This document shows, piece by piece, positions 31,858 through 42,230 of a stretch of DNA of 64,000 bases (the first letter of the stretch is position 1; every line of letters begins with the position of its first letter). The notes under the pieces are model-generated. The model did not search any database. It worked only from the letters and a program-made list of their open reading frames with translations, and was not told the origin of the DNA. The DNA comes from Bedellia somnulentella (Eukaryota; Arthropoda; Insecta; Lepidoptera; Bedelliidae). The stretch is taken from positions 3,658,001-3,722,000 of the forward strand of contig OY755181.1 of NCBI GenBank assembly GCA_963576735.1. The letters run 5' to 3'. The translations under genes were made by a program, and so were the position numbers.

Positions 31858-33250
31858 CTTACTTACTTACTTACTTACTTATACTCACGCCCATTGTTCC
31901 CATTGGGGTAGGCAGAGACTATCGATCGCCACTTTGTACGATCCTGACAAACCTCTCTAGCTTCGTTTACATCCATCAATCTTTTCATACATGCTCTTTT
32001 ATTCTTCATACTTCGGACGCCAGCCTTTTTGAGCACACTCTCAATTTGGTCCAAGTGTGTTCTCCGTGGTCGTCCTCTACTCACATTACCTTCCACGTTG
32101 GCTCTATAGATCTCTTTCACCAATTTACTGTCATTCATCCTCTCTATGTGCCCAAACCACCTTAACATTCCTTTCTCTATCTTGCACACTACGTCATCTT
32201 TCACACCTAAACGTTCACGAATTACACTATTTCTCACTCTGTCGCACAACCTTACATTACATATACTTCTGAGGGATCTCATTTCCACTGCATTCACTCT
32301 ACTTTCATGCCTCTTTTGCCATGCCCAACATTCACTACCATACATCAGCGTAGGAACCAGTACAGCATTGTGAACTGCCATTCGCGCCTTTTCAGACAGG
32401 AACTGGCTCGACATTAGACTGTTTATGGCTCCATTTACCGCATTTCCCTTTTTTACTCTCCTTTCAATATCTTCCTCGCATTTTCCGTCCCTTGTAAACA
32501 AACTTCCCAGATATACAAACTCTTTCACTTGTTCCACTTTCTTGCCACCTATTGTAATCTCACATTCTGTCATACTTTCCTCTCTCTGGAAAACCATTGT
32601 CTTGGTTTTGTCCACATTCACTCGCATGCCCTTTCTTTCAAAAGACTTACACGCAATATTCACCATCTCTTGCAACTCATTTACCGTTGATGCAAGTAAT
32701 ACTTGATCGTCAGCGTATAAGAGGCATTTAATGATGAATCCTTCCATTCTCAGACCATAATCACTTTCGCGTAGTTCTTTCAAACAGTCATCCATGAACA
32801 GATTGAAAAGCCACGGAGAAGCTACACAACCCTGACGTACACCCCTAGAGATTTCAAACCAGTCCGTGTTTTCTCCGTTTATTCTTACACATGCACTGGA
32901 ACCCTCATAGAGTGACTCCAATGCACGTATAAGTTGGCTCCCCAAACCGAACTTAGACAACACCTCCCACAAATTCTTTCTTACTACCCTATCATACGCC
33001 TTCTCCAGATCAATGAAGGTGCAATACACTTTTTGGTTCTTTGCTAAGAATTTTTCTGTGATGCACCTTAAGGAGAAGATTTGATCCATACATCCCATTC
33101 CCTTTCTAAACCCTGCTTGCACATCCCAGATTTTCTCATCAGTTTCTTTCATCACTCTTTCAATCAATACCTTAGCATACAATTTACCGACAACACTAAG
33201 TAGGCTAATACCACGGTAGTTTTTTGCTACCTGGCGTGACCCTATTACCC
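31858..33250 (-). mobile_element. Recent 5'-truncated RTE-like LINE, 12-bp target duplication
   Basis: Flanked by an exact TTATTTCTGACA (31846-31857 and 33251-33262). The 3' end carries GGCGTGAGTATAAGTAAG with an (AAGT)n tail, instead of the (TATG)n seen on the other copies. The endonuclease half is missing, as usual for aborted LINE insertion. The remainder is open throughout, so the insertion is young. Confidence 0.9.
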
Positions 33251-33263
33251 TTATTTCTGACAT
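31875..33263 (-). CDS. Reverse transcriptase and C-terminal domain of RTE-like LINE, partial
   Basis: Open for 462 codons. RT motifs in order: NYRGISLLSVVGKLYAKV (15-32), AGFRKGMGCMDQIF (50-63), motif A FIDLEKAYDRV with D85, motif B RGVRQGCVASPWLFNLFMD (140-158), motif C YADD (183-186), motif D/E region NVDKTKTM and YLGSLF. The C-terminal part has WFGHIERM (369-376), RGRPRRTHLD and REVCQDRTKW, a block shared with the other LINE fragments here. The ATG at 33261-33263 straddles the target duplication, so the first codons (MSEI) are flanking sequence; element homology begins near residue 6. The N-terminal endonuclease is absent, so it is not autonomous. Confidence 0.85.
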   Translation of the reverse strand: MSEIRVIGSRQVAKNYRGISLLSVVGKLYAKVLIERVMKETDEKIWDVQAGFRKGMGCMDQIFSLRCITEKFLAKNQKVYCTFIDLEKAYDRVVRKNLWEVLSKFGLGSQLIRALESLYEGSSACVRINGENTDWFEISRGVRQGCVASPWLFNLFMDDCLKELRESDYGLRMEGFIIKCLLYADDQVLLASTVNELQEMVNIACKSFERKGMRVNVDKTKTMVFQREESMTECEITIGGKKVEQVKEFVYLGSLFTRDGKCEEDIERRVKKGNAVNGAINSLMSSQFLSEKARMAVHNAVLVPTLMYGSECWAWQKRHESRVNAVEMRSLRSICNVRLCDRVRNSVIRERLGVKDDVVCKIEKGMLRWFGHIERMNDSKLVKEIYRANVEGNVSRGRPRRTHLDQIESVLKKAGVRSMKNKRACMKRLMDVNEAREVCQDRTKWRSIVSAYPNGNNGREYK

Positions 33264-33374
33264 TGTGTAATAAATGTAACAGTAATATTGGTATTTCGAT
33301 TATTAATGTTTTATAATAACACAACACAAAAAAAAACAATTATCATAGGTACTAACAGGAAAAGTATTACATTT

Positions 33375-33520
33375 ACTAAGAAATAAAGAATAAAAAAAGG
33401 AAAGAAAAATTTCGACACAGGCGGGAATCGCGGGTTCGATTCGAAATTTTTCTTTCCTTTATTTATTATTTATTTATTAGTAATAATCCCACCGTGAGGT
33501 TTTTATGAACAAAAAGATTT
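33375..33520. mobile_element. SC element, short form, 14-bp target duplication
   Basis: Flanked by AAAGTATTACATTT (33361-33374 and 33521-33534). The core is reduced to the outer tRNA-like halves fused head to head (CGACACAGGCGGGAATC next to GCGGGTTCGATTCG). The end is ATGAACAAAAAGATTT. Confidence 0.85.
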
Positions 33521-33534
33521 AAAGTATTACATTT

Positions 33535-34070
33535 GTTCTGTGGTACCACAAACTAGGTTCCAATATAGCGTTTGTTATTGCCCATAGGCAAAACGCTGGT
33601 TTCGAATTAATTCGCACATCGCACAGTATTAGCTCATCAACCATACAACTGATCTCTATGACTGCCACATATAAACATTAAAATTATTGTTCAAAATACA
33701 GTATAATCATGCAGTGTGGATAGTAATGTCAGTAGAAGAAGGCAACGGAAAACACATTTAGATTAAATAGAGAATCTGCTTGAAAAGGTAAAGGCGTTCG
33801 AAGACTGAAGAATGAAAGGGAATGAATGAAACGATTGATCAATACCAATGGAACTCGAGTGATTTGCCTGGATGTCACAAAGTGGCAATTGATAGTCTCT
33901 GCCTACCCTTTTCATATTCATGTATGTATTTAATCTAAACTATCCATAAAACAATTTTTTTTGGTCGTTCAATTGAAGATTGAACAATCTGTGAGATTTA
34001 ATATATACCGAGCCTTAAGGTTAGTTTATTTTCTAACAATTTACATGAATTTACTAGGCTATCATCCCTC
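33535..34070. other. Intergenic with a decayed LINE 3' scrap
   Basis: At about 33840-33930 a weak match to the LINE 3' end is seen (GATGTCACAAAGTGGCAATT, AGTCTCTGCCTACCC, then TATGTAT). Nothing else. Confidence 0.5.
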
Positions 34071-34196
34071 GTAGCATGAGGCGTGTGAGAGCGAGTATGT
34101 CATGTGAGAAGTGAGAAACTGACAGATTTTGTAAGAGCAATCTGTCAGTTTCTCAGTTCTCTTGTGACATACGCACTGTCACAAGCCTCATGCTAC
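34071..34196. mobile_element. Foldback MITE-like element, GTAGCATGAGGC ends
   Basis: The left arm GTAGCATGAGGCGTGTGA, GAGAAACTGACAGATT is mirrored by AATCTGTCAGTTTCTC and GCCTCATGCTAC. A possible decayed half-relative lies at 1217-1252 (TATGAGACGTGTGAGAGAGA). Confidence 0.75.
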
Positions 34197-34223
34197 CCGA
34201 GAACACAGAAAAAGAAACCAGAA

Positions 34224-34355
34224 GGGCAAGCACGAGCGCTATTTTATCGACACAATAGAATGAGATGGCAGTATACGATACTAAGTAAGTGCGTAAGAGA
34301 TGGCTGCTTTATCCCACCACGCGATAACTAGTTTAAACACGGCTCGTGCTTGCCC
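34224..34355 (-). mobile_element. MG MITE-like element, intact ends
   Basis: GGGCAAGCACGAGC at the left is mirrored by GCTCGTGCTTGCCC at the right, length 132 bp. Apart from the ends it is not palindromic: the interior is a fixed unique core. No ORF. Reference copy for the family together with 49804. Confidence 0.85.
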
Positions 34356-34565
34356 TGTAGTTGTTAATTTAGTATGTATATATTGTTTGTCTTGGCTTGG
34401 AATGGAACGTACTCATTTTTTCCTGGGTGTCGTACGAGGTGGTCTAGGGTGATGTGACTTTTGAAATATTTGTTATATGATACTGTTGAAAACAAATTAC
34501 CTGCCATTTTTTGATTTACAACTGAAACCCGAACACAAGCTGTGAATTTTCTAATTTTTAAATTA

Positions 34566-34808
34566 TCATACATATACTCACGGCTATAAATCCCTAGAAG
34601 GTGTAGCCAGAGATAAGGAATTAGAAATCCCTCAGCCACTTTTGAAAGTTGCGTGGGGAAAAGGTGGTAAAAATAAAGGTTGTTGGTGATGGGTCTCCTA
34701 CCACATCGCTCAAAAATCCCTTAAAATGACCAAATACCGTTAGTCGCCTCTTACGTACACCCACCGGAAGACATGGGGTAGTGCTATTTTAAGCTGACAC
34801 TACACAGC
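34566..34808 (-). mobile_element. SB element, full length
   Basis: Tail short; 5' end GCTGACACTACACAGC. A small SB 3' scrap in plus orientation follows (34819-34860). Confidence 0.8.
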
Positions 34809-34860
34809 TTTTAAATTTTCGATACCTCATTTTGAGATTTCCAGCCGTATATTTATGTAC

Positions 34861-35410
34861 TAGTTATTTCAGAAAAAAATAGTATCTCTGTCACCTTTTT
34901 GATATTATTCCGCGTAATGATATATGCTGTGTTTGAAGCTTAGTCCATTCCACAAAAAAAAACCAGCACAATTATTTTCATGTATTTCATGTTACCGGGC
35001 CTATTTCATTTATTGTTTAAATATTGGAGTAACCCAGAGCGGTTTGTAATTTACAAGCAATCTAAAAACGTATTTATTCAGTACAACAATTATTATATTT
35101 CATCGGTTTTAGCCACTTTGTTGTTTAAATATGCTTGCTACTACGAGTATAAACGCAGAAATTTTATTCAATTTAATTTCACAGATTAAAGATTTTGCTC
35201 CGTTAGGGTTAAACTTATAGCTTGCATTAAAATGTTTATATGCAAAATACTTAAAAATACATTACAGAATCTGTCTTAATGAAGGAAAAAAAGGGACTTT
35301 TGATAATATATTCGTGGAGGAAAATGGGCGATATTATTACCAATGAAGACTAAAAATGATTTATAGAAAATATACGTGGATCTAAAACTGCACAAAACCG
35401 TCTAAAAAAA
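34861..35410. other. Intergenic, no feature seen
   Basis: AT-rich, with no family match. Confidence 0.45.
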
Positions 35411-35745
35411 CTAGCTATCTCAGTGGGTAAAGCAGCCACCTATCACGCAGACAGGCTTGGGTTCAGCTCCCGGGTCAGTCCTGAACCAATTTGTCTTAAG
35501 TCATACGTGTTTAATTTCTGATGGTTGTTCACGGTGAGGAAAAACATCGTAAGAAACCTCATATGGCTAAGTTGTACTTAGTCATGTGACAGTGTTTTCG
35601 TGCATAACGGTGATAGTCCTGCCCCCTATCACGTGCGTACACTGACAAAAAAAACAAACTCTGAACACCAGGTGAAATTGTACCCTTATTTTCAGAGTTC
35701 TAACTTCTGCCACCCCTTTGCATAAATACGGCGTGAATATTTGAG
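35411..35745 (+). mobile_element. SA tRNA-SINE, near full length
   Basis: TAGCTATCTCAGTGGGTAAAG head (with an extra TAT), box B GTTCAGCTCCC altered, 3' end CGGCGTGAATATTTG. Confidence 0.75.
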
Positions 35746-35850
35746 TCTTGACTCTAAAACAGCGAGAAACTTGACAGTATCGTAAAGCCATCAGATATAG
35801 AGCCAAAAGCCTTCTAAAGTGTGTTAAAGTTATGCAATGGACTTAATTAG

Positions 35851-36002
35851 AATGTTTTGTTCATGAAAACCTCATTTTAAATTTCGCGCTGGTAGCCACT
35901 TCACACTATAGCTCAATTTGCAGAGCAGCGGGGGTGTGTACCCGGAGGTCGTGGGTTCTATTCCCGCTGGTTTCGAAATATTTCGTTCATTTATTTATTA
36001 GT
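35851..36002 (+). mobile_element. SC element with decayed tRNA-like core
   Basis: TGTTTTGTTCATGAAAACCT, CGCGCTGGTAGCCAC, then a tRNA-like unit (about 35902-35976) with box A TAGCTCAATTTG and box B GTTCTATTCCC; ends TTTATTTATTAG. Acceptor pairing is lost (CACACTA against GGTTTCG). Confidence 0.7.
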
Positions 36003-36276
36003 ATGCGATTGACAACTTTGCCTTATTCTGTATACGTTAAACACTAAGAAGCCACAGCGAAGTTACATACCCATAATCGCACGTCGTCATTCTCGATTAC
36101 CCTGTCCGTTTCTCTGAAGACAGGTGTGTTTCCTCGAACTTGTCAAACTATAGTTGAGCTTTGTGAAAGATTCTGCCACTTAAATTGTTATTGATGACGT
36201 GGTCAATAGAAAGTATCAGGTTGAATTTTTTTTGGTAAAGTTACGATTAAAAGCTACTTGACCAACGGTTATCACT

Positions 36277-36416
36277 GAATAGGTTGGCAGAGGTAGTAAT
36301 ATCTCTGAAAATCATATGACCTAGTCACCTGTACCTATATAATAAGGTTATTATTTAGATACACACATTCATATAACCACAGCTATAAATCTCTAAAAGG
36401 GGTAGCCAGAGCTTGT
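36277..36416 (-). repeat. SA and SB scraps
   Basis: 36277-36335 matches the SA 3' end (GGTTGGCAGAGGTAGTAATA, CACCTGTACC). 36361-36416 matches the SB 3' end (GCTATAAATCTCTAAAAGGG, TAGCCAGAGCTT). Confidence 0.55.
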
Positions 36417-36640
36417 AATTATTATGATGTCCTTATTATATGTATGCTATTTTTTATTGTTTTTTTTCCACAAATGCGAAAATCCATCTCATAATCATTG
36501 TGGATCAAAATAGTCATACATTACACACTTAAATTTGTTATTACTTATTTAATAACAATAAAAAATAATAATTTACAAAGGACAAATTTAAATTAATTTA
36601 AAAAATGGCGATCGACAGTAACTTAATGGCATGAGTATAT

Positions 36641-36905
36641 CTCATAAATAAAAGATGTTATTAAAGGAAAGAAAAATTTCGACACTGGCGGGGTTCGAAC
36701 CCGCGACCTTCGGGTATACGCCCCCGTCGCTCTGCCAACTGAGCTACAGTGTCAGTTGGCATCCAGCGCGAAATTTCTCTATCCTTTGTTTCTTTTTTAC
36801 ACGTTCAAGTAGTGTTTGCGTTTCCTACCTCCATTTTTCTTTCCTTTAATAACATCTTTTATTTATGAGTTATAATCCCCACATGAGGAATTCATGTCAA
36901 AAAAC
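36641..36905 (-). mobile_element. SC element with the best-preserved tRNA-like unit
   Basis: The outer arms CTCATAAATAAAAGATGTTA and TAACATCTTTTATTTATGAG mirror each other (36641-36660 and 36851-36870), and the end CATGAGGAATTCATG, AAAAAACATT follows. The inner hairpin arm of the family (CATCCAGCGCGAAATTTCT) is present only once. Confidence 0.75.
36680..36753 (-). tRNA. tRNA-like sequence, canonical except anticodon loop
   Basis: Acceptor GACACTG pairs fully with CAGTGTC. D-arm GCTC-AGTTGGCA-GAGC has the classic GG. T-arm GCGGG-TTCGAAC-CCCGC is canonical. The acceptor pair that is G-T in the 5336 copy is T-A here. The anticodon arm again has CGGG/CCCG around an 8-base loop (GGCGTATA), so amino-acid identity cannot be read. 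It may be the source or a conserved relative of the SC head; a working tRNA is not excluded. Confidence 0.5.
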
Positions 36906-36956
36906 ATTAAATTATGAGTATATCTCTTAAAATTGATGTTGTTAACATTTTTTTAG

Positions 36957-37046
36957 TACATACATACATATACTCACGGCTATAATTCCCTAGAAGGGGT
37001 AGCCAGAGTCAAGGAATTATAAATTCTTCAGCCACTTTTGGAAGCA
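36957..37046 (-). repeat. SB element, 3' fragment
   Basis: Tail, GGCTATAATTCCCTAGAAGG, TCTTCAGCCACTTTTGG, then abrupt end. Confidence 0.75.
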
Positions 37047-38016
37047 CATTTTTTTAGTGTATATTAAATTAGGGTAATTGCTTCTTAATTAAAGATTTAT
37101 AGTTATATCTGTCGGTTGTACGTAAAAAGCATAACGCAATTTGTTTTAAAATAACAAAAGAAGTAAAAGACACAAAGATAAATAAAAAATATATTCAAAT
37201 TAGAATTCTTATAAATGTTAATATTATTGCTGTCCCTGAACAAGGTCCATATAGTAATGTTGTATTGTTGTGACTATTTGTAACCTTATAATAATAATAA
37301 AAATGAATATTCAAGTAACTAAGACTCACATTAGTGTTAGTAAAGTCTTACATACTATGTTAGGAAAAACATAACTTAATATACACATAATATATTTACA
37401 AAGCCCTATCCTTTTTAACACAGGGAGCATGGAGGGCACAACAGTGTCGCATATAGGGACAATCTAACCTCGCCCCGATCATACCTAGTATTGTGTTGGG
37501 GCTGTCCCGCACCCGACAGCTATAGAATGCAATAAATAAAGAATTTGAATTATCAGAACGACAATAATTTTACCATGAACAAAGATTTTAATTAAACATT
37601 TTAACAAAATATCGCAATTAAATAACTTGCTAGCTTCTGTATTGTTAATGATTGGTAGATAATTGCTAAACATCCATTACTCCAAAATCTTTTCCTCTTT
37701 AAAACATAAATTCTAATAACTCCGAGATATTTTTCATTCCAAAAATTTGAAGACCATTTCCAGGAATACTATAAACACAATTGAAACTCAGCAAAGAAAA
37801 AATTCAAGTCAACAAACCGCTCATTTTTACTCTTTTTTTAAAGAACCCTTTTCAATATTAGCTTAAGTAAAATCTCCATAGCAGTAATGGAACAACGACA
37901 TGACGCCAATTAGAAAATGAAACATTTTTTGTATGTGTCCAAAGCTGCCACTAAATATTTAACGCATTTAACAGATTTTTTCAATAAACCAAAGATGCAT
38001 TTTAGTGACATGAGTT
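37047..38016. other. Intergenic, no feature seen
   Basis: AT-rich. A short GC-richer piece at 37420-37520 (GGGAGCATGGAGGGCACAAC) has no partner here. Confidence 0.4.
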
Positions 38017-38653
38017 TATACATACATATATATATATACTCACGGCCATAAATCCTAAATAGGGGTAGCCAGAGCTTCAGAGCTAGAAACTCCTCAGCCA
38101 CATTTCGAAGTTGATAGGGGACAAGATAGTAGAATTAGAGTATTGTTGGTGATAAGTCTCCAACCGCATCGCCAAAAACCACTTAAATAGCCCTTACCCT
38201 TACCCTTAGTAGCCACTTACAACACATAACATAACATAAACATTCACGCCGAATATCCCCGAAGGGGTTGGCAGAGGTACTAATACTTCTGAACATCACG
38301 TGAGTTTGTCACCTGGTGTTCAGAGTACCCACGTTTTGCATGGACAGTGTACTCACGTGATAGGGGGCAGGCCTGTCGCCGTTTTGTACGAATACACTGT
38401 CACATGACTAAGGTAAATTCAGTCATGTGGGTTTCCTCAAGATGTTTTCCCTTACCGTTAACAACCATGATAAATAAACCACATATAAGTCCTTAGAAAA
38501 GTCAAATTGGTGTAGGCCCGACGCGGGATTTGAACACTAGTCGCTTGCACGTTAACCGGTGTTCTACCCATTGAGCTATCACGTCGCCGTATTATAACTT
38601 ACAACACCTGTGGGTAGAAAGGGGTAGTGACATTCTAAGCCGGCACAACACGG
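38017..38653 (-). mobile_element. SB element (B2) interrupted by SA
   Basis: The SB 3' part (38017-38225) and 5' part (38597-38653, GCCGGCACAACACGG) are joined across an SA insertion. The repeated target is ACTTACAACAC (38215-38225, 38597-38607). Confidence 0.9.
38226..38596 (-). mobile_element. SA tRNA-SINE with 11-bp target duplication
   Basis: Full length; the tail is (TTATG)n-like (ataacataacataaa on plus). The tRNA head at 38500-38590 keeps TGAGCTATCACG and GATTTGAACAC. Confidence 0.9.
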
Positions 38654-39028
38654 AAATTAGTTTATGTTTTAAAATATAAGTATAGGCCAAAGTTGAAAAT
38701 GCTGTGTTCGACACGGTTGGTCTTGTACTTAGTCTAATGCTTCAATCTACAAAATTAAAAAAACAAAAGTTAAACCAGGTACAACCTAACAATGAGAATC
38801 CTGTAACCATATCCCTATTGTTCCAGAAACAGGTTGAATTGTGTCTATTATTGTGCCATGACCGGAACACTTGGCTAATGAACTTGTATAGAGACGTACT
38901 AAGTACTTGTTTTCTGATTATTGATACAAAAGCAATATAATGAAGCCTTTGCGCTATAAGCTTTTAAGAGCAATACCCTTTTTTGACTTGAGGTACTTGT
39001 TTGATGTACTTACAGTGTTTTTCGATAG
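38654..39028. other. Intergenic, no feature seen
   Basis: A 78-codon open stretch at 38704-38940 has no domain, signal or splice context and I do not call it a gene. Confidence 0.4.
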
Positions 39029-39039
39029 ATGACTTACCA

Positions 39040-39288
39040 TACATACATACATACATACATATACTCACGCCATTAGTTCCCATTGGGGTAGGCCAGAGAC
39101 TATTGATCGCCACTTCGCACGATCCTGACAAACCTCTCTAGCTTCGTTTACATCCATCTATCTTTTCATACATGCTCTTTTATTCTTCATACTTCGGACG
39201 CCAGCCTTTTTGAGCACACTCTCAATTTGGTCCAAGTGTGTTCTCCGTGGTCGTCCTCTACTAACATTACCATCCACACTAGCTCTAT
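39040..39288 (-). mobile_element. RTE-like LINE 3' copy, 11-bp target duplication
   Basis: Flanked by ATGACTTACCA (39029-39039 and 39289-39299). Nearly identical to the 3' 250 bases of the LINE at 31858, but the tail is (TATG)n. 5'-truncated at the codons for RANV. Confidence 0.9.
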
Positions 39289-39299
39289 ATGACTTACCA

Positions 39300-40143
39300 C
39301 TTGATAAATAAATATGTGTGTGACGTAATATGCAATATTTAATACAATTTTCTTACGTTTTGACTTCCATAACTTCTGAGAAGTAGATGATTTCCAGTTG
39401 TGTCTCTCTCATTTTCTTTTTGAAACTATAGGAATAAAGAACTCGCTATATTATAACCGTTTGTTACTAAAATATCAAAGAAACAATACAAAGCCACTTC
39501 CAAAAAGGAAAAAGGATATAATATAATGTTTAAAAGGTTATTGAAAGAGGGAATATGCCTGCTTTCTATTACAATGTTAGTTACGAAGAACCCTTATAGA
39601 TTTTCATGCTCTGTTGATTACGAGGCAGAAGCTTTATATTTAAGTATCCGGCTTTTTTATTTACTGTTACTTTAAGAAAATTTATGCTTGGTGTTGCTCA
39701 TTTACTTTTTAATAAATGACATCTCTCATTATTATTTTTTTCTCATCCCGTAACAGTGTTTTGTTATATTTCAAGTCAGTGTTTTATTGTTTGAAGGTTG
39801 CGAACACCCACGTGTAGAAATGGGGTTGTGAAATTCTAAGTTTAATTGACTCCCAAAGAAGCGCGACAAGTTTGTCACGTTTAAACCAAGTGAAAATATA
39901 TTTTCTTCTTACTTTTAATTATCAAGCTACTATAATATGAAAACTAGAAGGTTCATCAATATATTTCAATATGCGAAATGATGCTTCACGGTATATTGAA
40001 CTCAATTAAGTAATCCTTTGACCTCGACTCAATCAGGCACCTATCTCCCGGCACACTACGGCAAATATCACTCACTACAAAGTCAACCGGTTAAAGGGAA
40101 GTTGTTTGCTAGTAAAGTACATTAGTGCACGAACAATATATTG
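39300..40143. other. Intergenic, no feature seen
   Basis: AT-rich. One SB-like scrap near 39810-39840 (CACGTGTAGAAATGGGG) may be present. Confidence 0.4.
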
Positions 40144-40172
40144 GCTTTATACAATCTATATACTCTTCGAAC

Positions 40173-40432
40173 ATACATACATACCTAAATACGTATACTC
40201 ACGGCTATAATTCCCTAGAAGGGGTAGCCAGAGCTAAGGAATTAGAAATTCCTCAGCCACTTTTGGAAAAATGAGCAAGGAAAAGATGGTAAAATAAAGG
40301 TTGTTGGTGATGGGTCTCCAACCGCATCGCTCAAAAATCCCTTAATAGCCCCAATACCGTTAGTCGCCTCTTACGTACACCCACCGGAAAAAATGGGGTA
40401 GTGCTATTCTAAGCCGACACTGCACAGCACCA
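40173..40432 (-). mobile_element. SB element with 29-bp flanking duplication
   Basis: Full-length SB. The flanks 40144-40172 and 40433-40461 are a 29-base direct repeat (GCTTTATACAATC ... TACTCTTCGAAC) with two differences, longer than the 9-14 bp usual in this window. Confidence 0.85.
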
Positions 40433-40461
40433 GCTTTATACAATCGATGTACTCTTCGAAC

Positions 40462-41199
40462 CTGTTTGGTTAAGACGTTTAAACGGTATTTAAACGAAAT
40501 ATCAGAATCAAACATTACTATGCCATTTTTGAAAACAGACAATTATATTAATAAACTGTGCGTTGAGTGTTTATGTTTACAAACCATTTATATTGTGATC
40601 CTTCAATGAATACTATTGTATGATACTAATACTTTTCTATTTCAATTTACCTTATAATTTCATATTACATCAGATATCTTTTAGGCGAATAGACACATAT
40701 CTATCTTTCTTTGTTGAGGTCTGATTTTGGTAATGAACTAACGTTTCCTGTATGAGAAGTGATGGTGTTCCCACTGAGTTACTCAAGGTATATTGTTTAA
40801 TTTTACTAAGTTGTACGATAATATTTACAATTGTAACACATATATGTAAATGCTCTAAAATTAAGCAATATACGACCGAAAGTAGGATTTCATACAATCA
40901 ATTGAAATACAAAATTCCATTTGATTTCAGATAAATTAACGCTTCTCCTTAAAACTATATTGTTTCCACAACGGGCTGTCGAACCCAAAACAGGTTGAAA
41001 TTGATCCTTTTGTCCTTCACACGATGTCACATATAGAGCAGCCTTTACTTGTGGTCACGTGGGCACGTACACTTTACTTGTGGCATTTTGTGTTATTAGT
41101 TTCACACGAATTTACTGTGAGTATATTGTATTCAAGAATGATACTGAACAAAGAAGGTTTATTTCTCATTCTGTGAAAAAGAATTACTCTTTTTTCTTA
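40462..41199. other. Intergenic, no feature seen
   Basis: No ORF with support and no family match. Confidence 0.4.
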
Positions 41200-41280
41200 C
41201 TTTCTTTTACTCACGTCCATTGTTACTATTGGGGTAGACAGAGACCATGGCTCGCCACTTTTCACCTCTAGTCTTTCTTA
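41200..41280 (-). repeat. RTE-like LINE 3' scrap
   Basis: TTTACTCACGTCCATTGTTA, GGGGTAGACAGAGACCATGG, CGCCACTTTTCACC follow the LINE 3' end. Confidence 0.65.
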
Positions 41281-41985
41281 CTTACAGTTATATCTTTAAA
41301 AAAAATACACACTCACACACATTTTGTATAAGCTCTTTGAATAAAAATCTACTTTTTTGAACGTGTTGAGTACCATATCAGTATTGCCTTGTTTTCTTTA
41401 CTTATTTGCAAGTATTTTTATCGGAGGAATATCGTAATATTCGTAAACTAACGAGTATTCTAGGAATCTTAGTTTAATAATCAAAGAGCATTAGAATCTT
41501 CCTTTTTTTTCATAGGTTTAAGAAGAGTTGTAAGATTACATACTGATTTTAGCAAACTAGTTAAACAGTTTATTTCTCTTAAATATACAAGATCGAACAT
41601 TTGAATTTTGAAAAGGGTAGTACTATAAGCTACTTTAAGTATGTCCTTTCCCTTAATACTAACTCTAATTACTTAATTACTTAATGATCGTCTATTTTGT
41701 TCAGTACAAAAATTAAAAAAATGACCCAATTTTATATTAAAATATGTGGATGATAAATATGATTATAAACTGTATTGTACTCGTCTACCAGATTAAATAT
41801 CGTTCCACTGAAAATTATGCTCTGTAATTTGAATCTCTACTTGTCTCCTATTAATTTATATTTTAGCTTTAATAATTCAAAAATTATGTGATATTTCAAT
41901 AAACATGTTATATTTAAAATACTGGTAGGAACGGCTACTGCTCTAAGTATTGTTTGCGACAATGTTTCACAAAATACAACTGAAA
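41281..41985. other. Intergenic, no feature seen
   Basis: AT-rich, with no family match. Confidence 0.45.
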
Positions 41986-42230
41986 TTCAAACGTTAACGC
42001 CGTATATTCCCGAAGAGTTTGGCAGAGGTGCTAATACTTTTGAACATCACGTGACATTGTCACCTTGTGTTCAGAGTACCCATGTTTTGCTTGGACAGTG
42101 TATTCACGTAGCTGGCAGGCCTATCACAGTTTTGTACGAACATACTGTCACACGACTAAGTAAAACTCAGCAATGTGAGTTTCCTCGCGATGCTTTGCCT
42201 CACCGCTAAAAACCATGGTAAAATATATTT
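41986..42230 (-). repeat. SA tRNA-SINE, head missing
   Basis: The 3' end and body (ACGTTAACGCCGTATATTCC to CACCGCTAAAAACCATGG) are present. The tRNA head is absent, as in 5'-truncated retroposition. Confidence 0.8.

Noticed and set aside
32057..32706. Open frames opposite the LINE reverse transcriptase
   Set aside because: Antisense shadows of the real minus-strand frame.
36655..36849. 64-codon open frame with GFEPATFGYTPP
   Set aside because: Antisense reading of the tRNA-like unit in an SC element.
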